A DNA stretch of 64,000 bases from SIG437 sp045648985 (GCA_045648985.1 JAZROZ010000027.1:62001-126000), one strand, 5' to 3'; shown: positions 27,605-36,817, counted from the first letter of the stretch. The notes: generated from the letters alone by a model not told the origin. Made by a program: numbers and translations.

Positions 27605-28243
27605 TTATAGTGAGAAAAAGATTTGTCTGAATTCTGTGTAGCCAGCTTCCGACATACAAAATTCTGTTTTTAGCTTAATAATAAAATCATCATTTAGAAG
27701 ACTACCGACGTCTTCATTATACTGACCGCCGTAATATTCATAATAAACGTATATATCATTATCAATTTGCGAGACAGTCAGCTTTCCTATATTGTGAGAT
27801 ATCAAAAGTTCAGAAAGTTTAGCCGGAAACTTTTTTATTGTGCTGCTGAATAAATCAATTTTATCTTGCCCTAAAGAAAAGCGATATACCTTTCTTTCTA
27901 TGGCATTACGTTTGTTTCCCTCACCTTCAATATGAAGAATTTCGGTAAGTTCATCTTCGTATATTCCCTGCTCATGATAAAGGAAACAAGGTCTGACATT
28001 TTTTATCCATTCGTTATTTGCCTGCTTTAAATCCTCTTCTGCAAAGTTGCTTTCATCTGTACCGCTGTTTAAAATCTCTTCCATATAGTTATACAGTTCA
28101 TTCTTATATATCCATATGGAATAGTTTCTTTTATCGGCACGACGCAGGATATCCATAATCTCGGGATATGGATTTAAGTGCAGATCAACATACTTATCTG
28201 TTTTTTCCGGTTTTAAATATGAGCGTGAAAGGTCTCTTGCCAT
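27605..28243 (-). CDS. Protein of unknown function
   Basis: A 212-residue cytoplasmic protein I do not recognise. CAGGAGT lies eight to nine bases before the ATG, and the codon use is like its neighbours, so it is a real gene. It is hydrophilic and mixed alpha/beta by eye, with an Arg/Lys/Tyr-rich N-terminus (MARDLSRSYLKPEKTDKYVD) and a Tyr-rich stretch NDIYVYYEYYGGQYNED near 163-180. There are no Cys clusters, signal peptide, membrane segments or nucleotide-binding loop. It follows the cardiolipin synthase gene by 70 bp on the same strand, so the two may be co-transcribed, but nothing links their functions. Confidence 0.6.
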   Translation of the reverse strand: MARDLSRSYLKPEKTDKYVDLHLNPYPEIMDILRRADKRNYSIWIYKNELYNYMEEILNSGTDESNFAEEDLKQANNEWIKNVRPCFLYHEQGIYEDELTEILHIEGEGNKRNAIERKVYRFSLGQDKIDLFSSTIKKFPAKLSELLISHNIGKLTVSQIDNDIYVYYEYYGGQYNEDVGSLLNDDFIIKLKTEFCMSEAGYTEFRQIFFSL

Positions 28244-28313
28244 TTTCTTTACTCCTGTTTAAGTTTTTTAAATTATTATATCATATTTTTGATATTTTGC
28301 AAGGGATAATATA

Positions 28314-29873
28314 TTACATCAGTGGCGCAAAAAGTCTTAAAAGTCTTTGAGCCGTTCTTACAAAAATATTTTCTTTTAAGTCTTTAGCCGTTATTTCGGT
28401 GCAGTGTTTTAATGTGCATAAAAAGTCGTTTTTGATATTTTCTAAAGCGCTTGATGCGTGTATCAGAAGACCACATTCAAAGTGAAGATAAAGGCTTCTG
28501 TAGTCTGCATTTATTGTGCCGACGGTTGCTATTTTGTCATCTGACAGGAATGTTTTTGAATGAATAAAGCCGTTAGTATATTCATAAATCTTAACACCTG
28601 CATCTATCAGCTCGGGATAGTATGAGCGAGTTGTCATATGGACATATGCTTTATCGGGAATATGGGGTGTGATAATTTTGACATCAACACCGCTTTTTGC
28701 CGCTTCACAAAGTGCATATGACATAGAGTTTTCCAAAATGAGATATGGTGTGGTGATGTAGAGATAATCACAAGCTCTGTTGATTATGGACATATACACG
28801 TGTTCACCTACGGTGTCACTATCACGTGGCCTGTCACAATACGGCTGAACAAAACCGTCAGAGGCTTCGCTAAAATCTGATTTATACTTTAAAAAGTCAG
28901 TATCCTCAGGTCTTAACACGTTCCACATTTGTAAAAACATTAAGGTGAAGCTCCATACGGCCTGGCCTTTTATCATTACAGCGGTATCTTTCCAATGTCC
29001 CAGTCTTTTTTGCACGTTGATGTACTCGTCACCGATGTTGATGCCGCCTGTATAAGCCGTTTTTCCGTCTATTACCGCAATCTTTCTGTGGTCGCGGTTG
29101 TTTTGTATTGTAGAAAGAATTGGCGAAAAGGGATTAAAAATTACGCATTTTATGCCCTTTTGCTCGAGTGTTTTGTGATAGTTTTTAGGAAGCAGCATAA
29201 AACAGCCGATGTCGTCAAAGATTACTCTTACTTCGACACCTTCTTTTACTTTTTTTTCAAGAACGCGCAGGATAGTATCCCACATTATTCCTTTTGCTAT
29301 TATAAAGTATTCTAAAAATATAAATTTTTCAGCATTTTCAAGCTCATAAATCAGGCTTTCAAACTTCTTTTCTCCAGCTTCAAAATACTTAATGCTTGTG
29401 TTTTCATATACAGGAAAGCCCTTATATGAAGAAAGATATTTTGCTGTTTGATAGTTATTTATGTCGAAAGCTTTTAGTTTTTCTTCAGTTTTTATATCTT
29501 TGGCAAGCAGCGGCATTGTTTTTTCTTCTATGTCCGAAAAAGCCTTTTCAGTTTTATTGGCTTTCCCCTGAAACTGCATTGCAAGATACAGTACACCGCC
29601 GAAAAATGGAAAGGCAAGTATAAGCACCATCCACGTCAGCTTATAAGCAGGTTTATCTTCTATTCCCAAGATATATATAGCTACAATATAACTGATTATT
29701 GACATTATAGGGGCAAAAAGCGAAAAGCTTGTTCCTGCCCTTAAAAACATCAGTGCGATTAAGAAAAGCTGCAATAAAAGAAGAGCGATGACAAATACAC
29801 GTCGCCTTAAAACCATACGCATCCATTTAGGTTTTTGATTAGAACTGATTTTCTTGTTATCATTAGTTTTCAT
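28314..29873 (-). CDS. cls: Cardiolipin synthase
   Basis: A 519-residue membrane enzyme of the phospholipase D superfamily that joins two phosphatidylglycerols into cardiolipin and glycerol. Two N-terminal membrane helices span about residues 25-105, interrupted by a short loop. The two catalytic HKD motifs are HRKIAVIDGKTAYTGGINIGD near 265 and HSKTFLSDDKIATVGTINAD near 443. AGGAGG precedes the ATG. The length and topology match Firmicute ClsA-type enzymes. Confidence 0.93.
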   Translation of the reverse strand: MKTNDNKKISSNQKPKWMRMVLRRRVFVIALLLLQLFLIALMFLRAGTSFSLFAPIMSIISYIVAIYILGIEDKPAYKLTWMVLILAFPFFGGVLYLAMQFQGKANKTEKAFSDIEEKTMPLLAKDIKTEEKLKAFDINNYQTAKYLSSYKGFPVYENTSIKYFEAGEKKFESLIYELENAEKFIFLEYFIIAKGIMWDTILRVLEKKVKEGVEVRVIFDDIGCFMLLPKNYHKTLEQKGIKCVIFNPFSPILSTIQNNRDHRKIAVIDGKTAYTGGINIGDEYINVQKRLGHWKDTAVMIKGQAVWSFTLMFLQMWNVLRPEDTDFLKYKSDFSEASDGFVQPYCDRPRDSDTVGEHVYMSIINRACDYLYITTPYLILENSMSYALCEAAKSGVDVKIITPHIPDKAYVHMTTRSYYPELIDAGVKIYEYTNGFIHSKTFLSDDKIATVGTINADYRSLYLHFECGLLIHASSALENIKNDFLCTLKHCTEITAKDLKENIFVRTAQRLLRLFAPLM

Positions 29874-29913
29874 AGATGATTTACCTCCTCTTTTATTTTT
29901 ATAAAATTTTAAA

Positions 29914-29949
29914 TTAAAATGGTGCAGAGATTATTCTGCACCATTTTAA
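29914..29949 (-). terminator. Terminator after groEL
   Basis: TTAAAATGGTGCAGA (29914-29928) pairs with TCTGCACCATTTTAA (29935-29949). It lies 17 bases beyond the groEL stop, followed by a T-rich run on the minus strand. Confidence 0.85.
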
Positions 29950-29966
29950 TATTTTTAAATCATCGA

Positions 29967-31595
29967 TTAAAAGCCCATTCCGCCGCCCGGCATTCCGCCT
30001 GCAGGCATCTGCGGTTCAGGTTCCGGCTTATTTGCAACAACACTTTCTGTTGTTAATACCATAGAAGCAATACTTGCCGCATTCTGAAGAGCTGAACGTG
30101 TAACCTTTGCAGGATCAACGATACCTGCTTTAATCATATCAACATATTCGCCTTTTAATGCGTTATATCCCATTCTGTCTTCTGAATTTTTGATGTTTTC
30201 AACAATTACAGAGCCTTCTAAGCCTGCGTTTGCTGCAATCTGTTTAACAGGCTCTTCTAATGCTTTTAATACAATCTGAACACCTGTCTTTTCGTCGCCT
30301 TCGGTTTCGTCTAAAAGCTTAGCAACAGACTTGATAGCATTGATATATGCAGTACCACCGCCTGCGATAACACCTTCTTCGATAGCGGCTCTTGTAGCAG
30401 CTAAAGCATCTTCAATTCTTAATTTCATTTCTTTCATTTCTGTTTCAGTAGCAGCACCAACCTTGATTACTGCAACACCGCCAGAGAGTTTTGCTAAGCG
30501 CTCCTGAAGCTTTTCTCTGTCAAAGTCTGATGTTGATTCTTCAATCTGAGCTTTAATCTGACCAATTCTTGCTTTGATTTCATCGCTATTGCCTGCGCCG
30601 TCAACAATGATAGTATTTTCTTTCTGGATTTTAACCTGCTTAGCACGTCCAAGCTGAGTAATCTGTGTTTCTTTTAAGTCATAGCCAAGTTCTTCGGAAA
30701 TAACTTCACCGCCTGTTAAAATAGCGATATCTTTGAGCATTTCTTTTCTTCTGTCACCAAAGCCAGGTGCTTTAACAGCAACGCACACGAATGTTCCGCG
30801 AAGCTTGTTAACGAGTAATGTAGCGAGCGCCTCACCCTCGATATCTTCAGCGATAATAACAAGCTTTTTGCCCTGCTGAACAATCTGCTCGAGCACCGGA
30901 AGAATTTCCTGAATGTTTGAGATTTTCTTATCTGTGATTAAGATGAATGCATCATCAATTACAGCTTCCATTTTCTCTGTATCTGTTACCATGTAAGGTG
31001 AAATGTAGCCTCTGTCAAACTGCATACCTTCAACAACCTCTGAATATGTTTCAGCTGTTTTTGATTCTTCAACTGTGATAACACCGTCTGCTGTAACTTT
31101 TTCTGTAGCTTCGGCAATCAGTGAACCGATTGTTTCATCTGCTGCAGAAATTGATGCAACACGTGCGATATCATCTTTGCCGCTTACTTTTTCGCTTGCG
31201 CCCTTAATATAATCAACAGCAACATTAACGGCTTTAGAGATGCCCTTTCTGATAATCATCGGGTTTGCACCTGCTGCAACGTTCTTTAAGCCTTCACGAA
31301 TTAAAGCCTGAGCTAAAAGTGTAGCAGTTGTAGTACCGTCACCTGCGATGTCGTTTGTCTTTGTTGCAACTTCTTTAACGAGCTGAGCACCCATATTTTC
31401 AAACGCATCATCAAGCTCGATTTCCTTTGCGATTGTAACACCATCATTTGTGATGAGTGGTGCACCGAATTTTTTATCTAAAACAACGTTTCTGCCTTTT
31501 GGTCCTAATGTAACCTTAACAGCATCCGCAAGCTGATTAACACCGCGCTCTAATGCTTTTCTAGCTTCTTCACCAAATAAAATTTCTTTTGCCAT
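29967..31595 (-). CDS. groEL: Chaperonin GroEL (Hsp60)
   Basis: A 542-residue GroEL that forms the double-ring folding chamber with GroES. I start it at the second of two close ATGs (31595): it gives the universal MAKEI N-terminus and sits eight bases from AAGGAGG, while the ATG at 31601 is too close. It shows KFGAPLITNDGVTIAKEI and the nucleotide-binding DGTTTAT segment at about 85-91. It ends in the usual Gly/Met-rich tail (MPAGGMPGGGMGF). It is co-transcribed with groES, 18 bp upstream, under the CIRCE element at 31962. Confidence 0.98.
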   Translation of the reverse strand: MAKEILFGEEARKALERGVNQLADAVKVTLGPKGRNVVLDKKFGAPLITNDGVTIAKEIELDDAFENMGAQLVKEVATKTNDIAGDGTTTATLLAQALIREGLKNVAAGANPMIIRKGISKAVNVAVDYIKGASEKVSGKDDIARVASISAADETIGSLIAEATEKVTADGVITVEESKTAETYSEVVEGMQFDRGYISPYMVTDTEKMEAVIDDAFILITDKKISNIQEILPVLEQIVQQGKKLVIIAEDIEGEALATLLVNKLRGTFVCVAVKAPGFGDRRKEMLKDIAILTGGEVISEELGYDLKETQITQLGRAKQVKIQKENTIIVDGAGNSDEIKARIGQIKAQIEESTSDFDREKLQERLAKLSGGVAVIKVGAATETEMKEMKLRIEDALAATRAAIEEGVIAGGGTAYINAIKSVAKLLDETEGDEKTGVQIVLKALEEPVKQIAANAGLEGSVIVENIKNSEDRMGYNALKGEYVDMIKAGIVDPAKVTRSALQNAASIASMVLTTESVVANKPEPEPQMPAGGMPGGGMGF

Positions 31596-31613
31596 TTTCA
31601 TTTCCTCCTTAAA

Positions 31614-31898
31614 TTACTCAACGATTGCGAGTACGTCACTCTGTTTTAAGATAGTGTATTCTACACCGTCAAACTTTATTTCAGTACCTGCGTACTTGCT
31701 TGTGATAACTTTGTCACCAACTTTTAATTCCATTTTAACTTCCTTGCCGTCAACTATTCCGCCCGGACCAACTGCAACGATTTCAGCCATCTGCGGCTTT
31801 TCTTTTGCGCTGCCTGTTAAAATGATACCACTTTTTGTTGTTTCCTCTGTTTCTACCATTTTAATTACGACTCTGTCGCCTAACGGTTTGATGTTCAT
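31614..31898 (-). CDS. groES: Co-chaperonin GroES (Hsp10)
   Basis: A 94-residue GroES, standard length: MNIKPLGDRVVIK at the N-terminus, the mobile GroEL-contact loop EETTKSGIILTG at about 17-28, and GTEIKFDGVEYTILKQSDVLAI at the end. AGGAGGA precedes the ATG. First gene of the groESL operon under CIRCE control. Confidence 0.98.
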   Translation of the reverse strand: MNIKPLGDRVVIKMVETEETTKSGIILTGSAKEKPQMAEIVAVGPGGIVDGKEVKMELKVGDKVITSKYAGTEIKFDGVEYTILKQSDVLAIVE

Positions 31899-31961
31899 AA
31901 TAAATCCTCCTGTATTTATTCTATTATTTATAACGATTTTATGAGGTGCTTACCTCTTTTG

Positions 31962-31988
31962 TTAGCACTCGTACCAAGGGAGTGCTAA
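31962..31988 (-). promoter_or_regulatory. CIRCE operator of groESL
   Basis: TTAGCACTC (31962-31970), nine spacer bases, GAGTGCTAA (31980-31988): an exact consensus CIRCE element, the binding site of the HrcA repressor. On the minus strand it lies 64 bases before groES and just after a TATAAT -10 box (32001-31996). Confidence 0.95.
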
Positions 31989-31995
31989 TTCATTT

Positions 31996-32001
31996 ATTAT
32001 A
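31996..32001 (-). promoter_or_regulatory. -10 box of groESL
   Basis: TATAAT on the minus strand ends 7 bases before CIRCE, so transcription would start within or next to the operator. The -35 region is not a good match at 17 bases. Confidence 0.6.
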
Positions 32002-32148
32002 TTACTAGTTATTGGTTTTTTTAGCAAATATTATGACATAGTAAAAATCAAAAATAAGTCGCTAGTTCTTTGATTTTCGCCACATATCTTTTAATTACTC
32101 GGATTTTCATCTATTAAAAGTTTGTACATAAATAGGAAATAAAACATA

Positions 32149-32177
32149 TTGCATTATTATTTTCTTTATGATAATAT
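32149..32177 (+). promoter_or_regulatory. Promoter of the HI0933-type flavoprotein gene
   Basis: TTGCAT (32149-32154), a 17-base spacer and TAATAT (32172-32177), 47 bases before the start codon. Confidence 0.55.
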
Positions 32178-32224
32178 GAATAAAAATATACATAATATGT
32201 TAAGTATTTAAAAGGAACAATAAA

Positions 32225-33451
32225 ATGAAAAAATATGATGCCATAGTAATCGGCGGTGGCGCGGCAGGAATGATAGCTGCAGGCAAAGCTGCAGAATCAG
32301 GAAAAAGCGTTCTGCTGGTTGAAAAGAATGAAAAGCTTGGAAAAAAGGTATATATAACAGGAAAAGGCAGGTGTAATGTAACAAATTCGGCTGACCTTAC
32401 TGATATGATAAAAAATATACCAATAAATGGCAGGTTTATGTATAGCGCTCTTTCCGTTTTTTCAAATTGGGACCTCGTGGGACTTTTATATGAAAACGGA
32501 ACACCGATTAAAGAAGAACGCGGGGGAAGAATGTTTCCCGAAAGTGATAAGTCATCGGATATCATAAAAGCTCTTTCTAAATATGCCTTAAAGGAAAATG
32601 TCACATTGGTTTGCGATGAGGCAGATGCCCTTATTATTAATGATAAAAAAGCAGAGGGTGTGGTTTTAAAGAAAGGCGGAAGAGTATTTGCAGACAGAGT
32701 AATTGTTGCAACGGGCGGAAAAAGCTATCCACAAACAGGCTCAACAGGTGACGGATACAGATTTGCTCGTTTAGCAGGGCATACTGTAATTCCTCCGCTC
32801 GCAGCCCTGGTGCCTCTTGTGACAAGAGAAAAATGGGTTAAAGAGCTTCAGGGGTTGTCGCTTAAAAACGTTGGAATTAAGCTGACTGATTCAAATGATA
32901 AATTAATATATGAAGATTTTGGCGAAATGCTATTTACTCATTTTGGTCTGTCGGGCCCTGTGATACTTTCATCAAGTATTCATGTAAATGAAGAAAAAGG
33001 GAAAGAGTATAAGATAAAAATAGATTTAAAGCCGGCACTCGATTTTGATATGCTTGACAAACGTCTTTTAAGGGATTTTGAGGAGTCAAAAAACAAAGAC
33101 TTTGCAAACAGCTTAGATGGACTTCTTCCTAAAAAACTGATACCTGTAATTATTAAAGAGTCGGGGATAAATCCTAAAAAGAAGATTAACGAAATTACAA
33201 GAAAAGAGCGCACAGAACTTTGTACGCTCCTTAAAAATTTTGAGTTTAGTATTGTGGGTTTAAGACCGATAGCAGAAGCCATAGTGACAAAAGGTGGTGT
33301 ATCGGTTGATGAGATTAACCCGAAAACTATGGAATCAAAGTTAATAGATGGTCTTTACTTTGCAGGCGAAGTGCTAGATGTATGTGCCTATACAGGCGGC
33401 TTTAATCTGCAGATTGCCTTTTCAACGGGATATAGTGCAGGTACTCTGTGA
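32225..33451 (+). CDS. HI0933/BaiN-type FAD-dependent oxidoreductase
   Basis: A 408-residue flavoprotein. The FAD-binding Rossmann motif is at the N-terminus (VIGGGAAGMIAAGKAAESG, residues 8-26), followed by KKVYITGKGRCNVTNS, the family hallmark. RVIVATGGKSYPQTGSTGDGY lies near 160, and the C-terminal FAD motif GLYFAGEVLDVCAYTGGFN near 380. AAAGGAAC precedes the ATG. The family (HI0933, YhiN, BaiN) is near-universal; BaiN reduces bile-acid intermediates in Clostridium scindens, but most members have no known substrate and occur outside bile-acid loci, as here. A housekeeping redox role is more likely. Confidence 0.88.
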   Translation: MKKYDAIVIGGGAAGMIAAGKAAESGKSVLLVEKNEKLGKKVYITGKGRCNVTNSADLTDMIKNIPINGRFMYSALSVFSNWDLVGLLYENGTPIKEERGGRMFPESDKSSDIIKALSKYALKENVTLVCDEADALIINDKKAEGVVLKKGGRVFADRVIVATGGKSYPQTGSTGDGYRFARLAGHTVIPPLAALVPLVTREKWVKELQGLSLKNVGIKLTDSNDKLIYEDFGEMLFTHFGLSGPVILSSSIHVNEEKGKEYKIKIDLKPALDFDMLDKRLLRDFEESKNKDFANSLDGLLPKKLIPVIIKESGINPKKKINEITRKERTELCTLLKNFEFSIVGLRPIAEAIVTKGGVSVDEINPKTMESKLIDGLYFAGEVLDVCAYTGGFNLQIAFSTGYSAGTL

Positions 33452-33463
33452 GAATAAGAATTT

Positions 33464-34120
33464 TCATTTCCCTTTAGGACACACCTTCATACAGATTCCG
33501 CAAACTGCACCTCTTCCGATGTGCTGAAACTTCTCTTTCATAAATTTACTGCAAGCTAAAGCATCAATAATAGGTTCATCAGGTTTTTCGGGATTAAATT
33601 CCTTTCCCGAAAGAGCCATCGCAGGACATGCCTTTATGCACAAATCACAACACGCGCAAAGGCTTTCTTTGATTGGTTCTTTAAAGCCTTCTGATAAATC
33701 ACAATCTGTGATGATAGTGCCAAGCCTGACTCTTGGGCCGTATTTTTCGGATATAAACATTGCATTTTTGCCGATTGTGCCAATTCCTGCATTTACTGCC
33801 ATTTGCTTATGCGACAAAAGTCCCTTTTTTCCCTCTATTGACTGAGATGCAGGAATACATACATAGCGATATCCGTTTTGCTCTAAGATGATTCCTATTC
33901 TTAATAAAATGTGGTCAATGAGAGCATTTACAGTCCTGTAATGGTGAAAATATGTATGAGTAGGGCTATCTCCGATTGCATCAACTACGGCGGAGGATAA
34001 TTTTATTAAAATAGTTACAGCATAGTTAAGTCCATCGTATTCTTGGGGTGGCGTTACTTGCGAAAAACCAACATCGCCTGCCCCCAGAAAAAAAGCTAAA
34101 TCTTTTATTTTGTTAATCAT
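33464..34120 (-). CDS. Short QueG-like 4Fe-4S protein
   Basis: A 218-residue protein resembling epoxyqueuosine reductase, but shorter than the usual 300-380 residues and lacking the C-terminal HEAT repeats. The N-terminal part shows LAFFLGAGDVGFSQVTPP and GTIGKNAMFISEKYGPRVRLGTIITD, the QueG-type domain that holds cobalamin. The C-terminal third has two ferredoxin motifs: CACCDLCIKACP near 151, and CGICMKVCP near 208 with a further Cys in LACSKF. AAAGGAAG precedes the ATG. Clostridia often carry such short paralogues beside the true QueG; their substrate is unknown. No other queuosine gene is in the window. It converges on the flavoprotein gene with only 12 bp between the stops. Confidence 0.8.
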   Translation of the reverse strand: MINKIKDLAFFLGAGDVGFSQVTPPQEYDGLNYAVTILIKLSSAVVDAIGDSPTHTYFHHYRTVNALIDHILLRIGIILEQNGYRYVCIPASQSIEGKKGLLSHKQMAVNAGIGTIGKNAMFISEKYGPRVRLGTIITDCDLSEGFKEPIKESLCACCDLCIKACPAMALSGKEFNPEKPDEPIIDALACSKFMKEKFQHIGRGAVCGICMKVCPKGK

Positions 34121-34211
34121 GTTTTCACTTCCTTTGCAGTAGTAATTTTATCATATTTACAGTGAAGGTACAATTCTTTTTGCTAAAAAACTAAAAAATA
34201 TTAAATAGTAC

Positions 34212-34240
34212 TTGCTTTTTTTAGTATTTTAATTTAAAAT
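34212..34240 (+). promoter_or_regulatory. Promoter of efp
   Basis: TTGCTT (34212-34217), a 17-base spacer and TAAAAT (34235-34240), 36 bases before the efp start. Confidence 0.6.
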
Positions 34241-34276
34241 ATATATAGAGAAAAAAGAAAATTTTGGAGGTATTTT

Positions 34277-34834
34277 ATGATTTCAGCTGGTGAATTTAGA
34301 AACGGCATAACATTTGAATTTGAAGGAAACGTATATCAGATTGTGGAGTTCCAACATGTAAAACCGGGTAAAGGTGCTGCGTTTGTAAGAACAAAGCTTA
34401 AAAACGTTATAACAGGCGGCATTGTTGAAAAAACTTTCCGTCCTACAGAAAAAATGCCAAAAGCTCACATTGACAGAAAGAGTATGTCATATTCATATAG
34501 TGATGGAGATTTATATTATTTCATGGATAATGAAACATTTGATATGATGCCACTTGGCACAGATGCTTTAGGTGATGCACTTAAGTATGTTACAGAAAAT
34601 ATGAATGTTACTGTTCTTTCATACAAAGGCAATGTATTCGGTGTAGAACCGCCTACATTTGTAGAGCTTGAAATTGCAGAAACAGAGCCTGGTGTTAAGG
34701 GTGATACTGCAACAGGTGCAACAAAACCGGCTACACTTGAAACAGGTGCTACAATCAACATCCCGCTCTTTGTTAACCAGGGCGACAGAATCAGAGTTGA
34801 CACAAGAACAGGCGAATACATGGAAAGAGTATAA
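34277..34834 (+). CDS. efp: Elongation factor P
   Basis: A 185-residue EF-P, full length, three beta-barrel domains. It enters stalled ribosomes at proline runs and helps peptide bond formation. The tip loop reads VKPGKGAAFVRTK with Lys32 at the position modified in other species. I see no epmA, epmB or ymfI-like modification gene nearby. The C-terminal domain ends with FVNQGDRIRVDTRTGEYMERV, as expected. GGAGG precedes the ATG. The next gene, 35 bp downstream, is a Cys/Asp-rich zinc-ribbon protein that probably shares the transcript. Confidence 0.97.
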   Translation: MISAGEFRNGITFEFEGNVYQIVEFQHVKPGKGAAFVRTKLKNVITGGIVEKTFRPTEKMPKAHIDRKSMSYSYSDGDLYYFMDNETFDMMPLGTDALGDALKYVTENMNVTVLSYKGNVFGVEPPTFVELEIAETEPGVKGDTATGATKPATLETGATINIPLFVNQGDRIRVDTRTGEYMERV

Positions 34835-34869
34835 GATTTATTAATTTTGAAAGGAGAGGCAAAGCTTTT

Positions 34870-35325
34870 TTGCCGACAAATATAATGGGATATCTGACAG
34901 AACAGGTTGCCTACTTAAAAGGACTTGCTGAAGGAATGAAAATTGACGAGTCAACAAACGAGGGAAAGCTTCTTATAAGCATAATAGGAGTTTTAGACGA
35001 AATCGCTTCAAATATGGAAGATTTAAATGAAGAAATGATTGAAAGTGAAGCAAGAATTGATGAACTTGAAGATCTTTCAGCAGATATTTTAGAAGAGCTT
35101 GACGGTTGTGATTGTGATGACTGCGACTGCGATTGTGATGATTGTGATTGCGACTGTGAGTATGATGAAGACGAAGAAGATCTTGATTTTTACGAAGTAG
35201 AATGTCCTAACTGCAAAGAAAAGGTTTACTTTGATGAAGATATGATTGCTGAAGACGAGCTCTTTTGTCCTAATTGCGAAGAAAAAATTGAAATTGAATT
35301 CGATGAAGAGTTTGATGAAGAATAA
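34870..35325 (+). CDS. CD1247-like N-terminal domain protein with Cys-Asp run and zinc ribbon
   Basis: A 151-residue acidic protein. The start is a TTG at 34870, about ten bases after AAAGGAGAG; the next ATG (34885) is too far from that site. EQVAYLKGLAEGMKIDE at 11-27 matches the small domain found next to efp and spoIIIA in Clostridioides (CD1247-type) and related genomes. Residues about 40-78 are a heptad-rich helix. Residues 80-96 hold eight cysteines alternating with aspartates (C80, 82, 85, 87, 89, 92, 94, 96). A zinc ribbon follows, CPNC at 112-115 and CPNC at 133-136, and the tail is Glu/Asp-rich. The Cys-Asp run looks able to bind metal, but I know of no characterised equivalent. Its function is unknown; co-transcription with efp is likely. 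Confidence 0.8.
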   Translation: MPTNIMGYLTEQVAYLKGLAEGMKIDESTNEGKLLISIIGVLDEIASNMEDLNEEMIESEARIDELEDLSADILEELDGCDCDDCDCDCDDCDCDCEYDEDEEDLDFYEVECPNCKEKVYFDEDMIAEDELFCPNCEEKIEIEFDEEFDEE

Positions 35326-35334
35326 CAATTAAGT

Positions 35335-35382
35335 AAAAGGAGCTGTATCAAAATGAAATTCATTTTGATACAGCTCCTTCGT
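35335..35382. terminator. Palindromic terminator, repeat family A copy 2
   Basis: The same palindrome as at 23188, with GTATC/GATAC in place of GTAGC/GCTAC, so both arms changed together. It sits between convergent genes and can serve both. Confidence 0.85.
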
Positions 35383-35419
35383 TTTGCTATTTTGATATGT
35401 AAATCGTTAAATTAATAAA

Positions 35420-36817
35420 TTAAAGCCCTAATGCTTTTACCCAGATGTTTGTAACAGCTTTTGCTGATTCCATATCGCTCATTTCACAGAAAATTCTAAG
35501 GAGCGGTTCAGTACCGGAAAAACGTGCAATAATCCAGCCGCCGTTTTTAAATGTAACCTTGCAGCCGTCTTCATAGCTTACGCGCTCGATTTCATATCCG
35601 AAATCAGGCAAAATCTTTTTGTTAAAGAGAATATCTGTAAGCTCGTCTTTTTTTGCCTGAGAGAATTTTGTATCAAATTCGCTCATTTCCGTTTCGCCGT
35701 ATTTTTCGTGTATCTCAGCTAATATTTCAGAAATCTTTTTGCCGCAAACACAAATCATTTCAACCAAGAGTGCCGAAGCAAAAATTCCATCTTTTCCTTT
35801 GATGTGTCCTCTTATTGAAAGTCCACCTGATGATTCACCGCCGATGAGGGCATCAACTTCTTCCATTTTACCCGAAATATGCTTAAATCCAACAGGAACT
35901 TCGTGACATTTTTGTCCGAAATCTTCTGCAATTCTGTCAAGGAGTGATGTTGTTGCAACGTTTCTTACAATATCGCCTCTCCAGCCTTTATATTTTAAGA
36001 GGTAATATGAAAGAAGAGCAAGAATCTTGTTAGGATGAATAAATGTTCCCTCGTCATCAATAACACCAACACGGTCAGCATCTCCGTCTGTACCTATACC
36101 GATGTCATAACCTTTATCTACAACAAGCTCACGAAGACGTGTAAGTGTTGCAGCAGAGGGTGACGGGAGCTTGCCGCCAAATAGTGTGTCGTGTCTGTCG
36201 TTTATTATATCAACTTCACCTCTTGCTGTCATAAGTACTGTCTGAAGACACGTTCTTGAAACGCCATACATCGGGTCGAGTAAAATTCTAAGATGTGACT
36301 TTTTGATGGCATCCATATTAATCATATCAATGATTCCGTCTAAGAACTCGTTTGTTGTGTCGATTAATTTGATTTTGCCCTGAGCAACGCCATCTTCAAA
36401 GCTCATAGATTTTACATCTACACCTTTTTCAATTCTTTCTTCAAATGTTTTTGTAATCGAAATATCAGCATCTCTGCCGCCTCTTACAAATACTTTGATG
36501 CCGTTATATTCAGCAGGGTTGTGGCTTGCTGTAACAGCCATTCCGTATTTTGTATCAAGCATTTTAACTGTAAACATAACAAGTGGTGTTGGTGCAATTT
36601 TGTTTATAAAATGTACTGTAATACCATTTGCTGCAAAAACTTCAGCTGCCCACTTTGCGCCGATGTCTGACAAAAATCTTCTGTCGTAACCAATAACGAT
36701 ACCTTTGTTGTCATCTTTCATATCGTCTGCTATAGCCTGAGCAAGAGTTACAATGTTAGATTTTATGAACTCATCGCCGATTATTGCTCTCCAGCCACCT
36801 GTACCGAATTTTATCAT
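35420..36817 (-). CDS. Phosphoglucomutase/phosphomannomutase family protein
   Basis: A 465-residue alpha-D-phosphohexomutase that interconverts hexose 1- and 6-phosphates. All four family loops are present: the phosphoserine loop TASHNP with Ser98, the metal loop GTDGDADRVGV near 240, the sugar-selection loop GGESSGGLSI near 328, and the phosphate-binding loop FSGTEPLLRI near 445. The sugar loop reads GESSG, where many bifunctional enzymes have GE(M/S)SG, so glucose versus mannose preference cannot be settled. The neighbouring glgC/glgD genes make glucose-1-phosphate supply for glycogen a reasonable role. Glucosamine mutase (GlmM) is less likely given the loops. Confidence 0.9.
   Translation of the reverse strand: MIKFGTGGWRAIIGDEFIKSNIVTLAQAIADDMKDDNKGIVIGYDRRFLSDIGAKWAAEVFAANGITVHFINKIAPTPLVMFTVKMLDTKYGMAVTASHNPAEYNGIKVFVRGGRDADISITKTFEERIEKGVDVKSMSFEDGVAQGKIKLIDTTNEFLDGIIDMINMDAIKKSHLRILLDPMYGVSRTCLQTVLMTARGEVDIINDRHDTLFGGKLPSPSAATLTRLRELVVDKGYDIGIGTDGDADRVGVIDDEGTFIHPNKILALLSYYLLKYKGWRGDIVRNVATTSLLDRIAEDFGQKCHEVPVGFKHISGKMEEVDALIGGESSGGLSIRGHIKGKDGIFASALLVEMICVCGKKISEILAEIHEKYGETEMSEFDTKFSQAKKDELTDILFNKKILPDFGYEIERVSYEDGCKVTFKNGGWIIARFSGTEPLLRIFCEMSDMESAKAVTNIWVKALGL

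Noticed and set aside
32225..33451. Bile-acid metabolism gene (baiN)
   Set aside because: The family match is real, but no bai genes are nearby and the family is near-universal, so a specific bile-acid role is not supported.
35107..35160. Minisatellite or CRISPR-like array
   Set aside because: The triplet repeats are in frame inside a gene with zinc ribbon and helical domains; there are no spacers.
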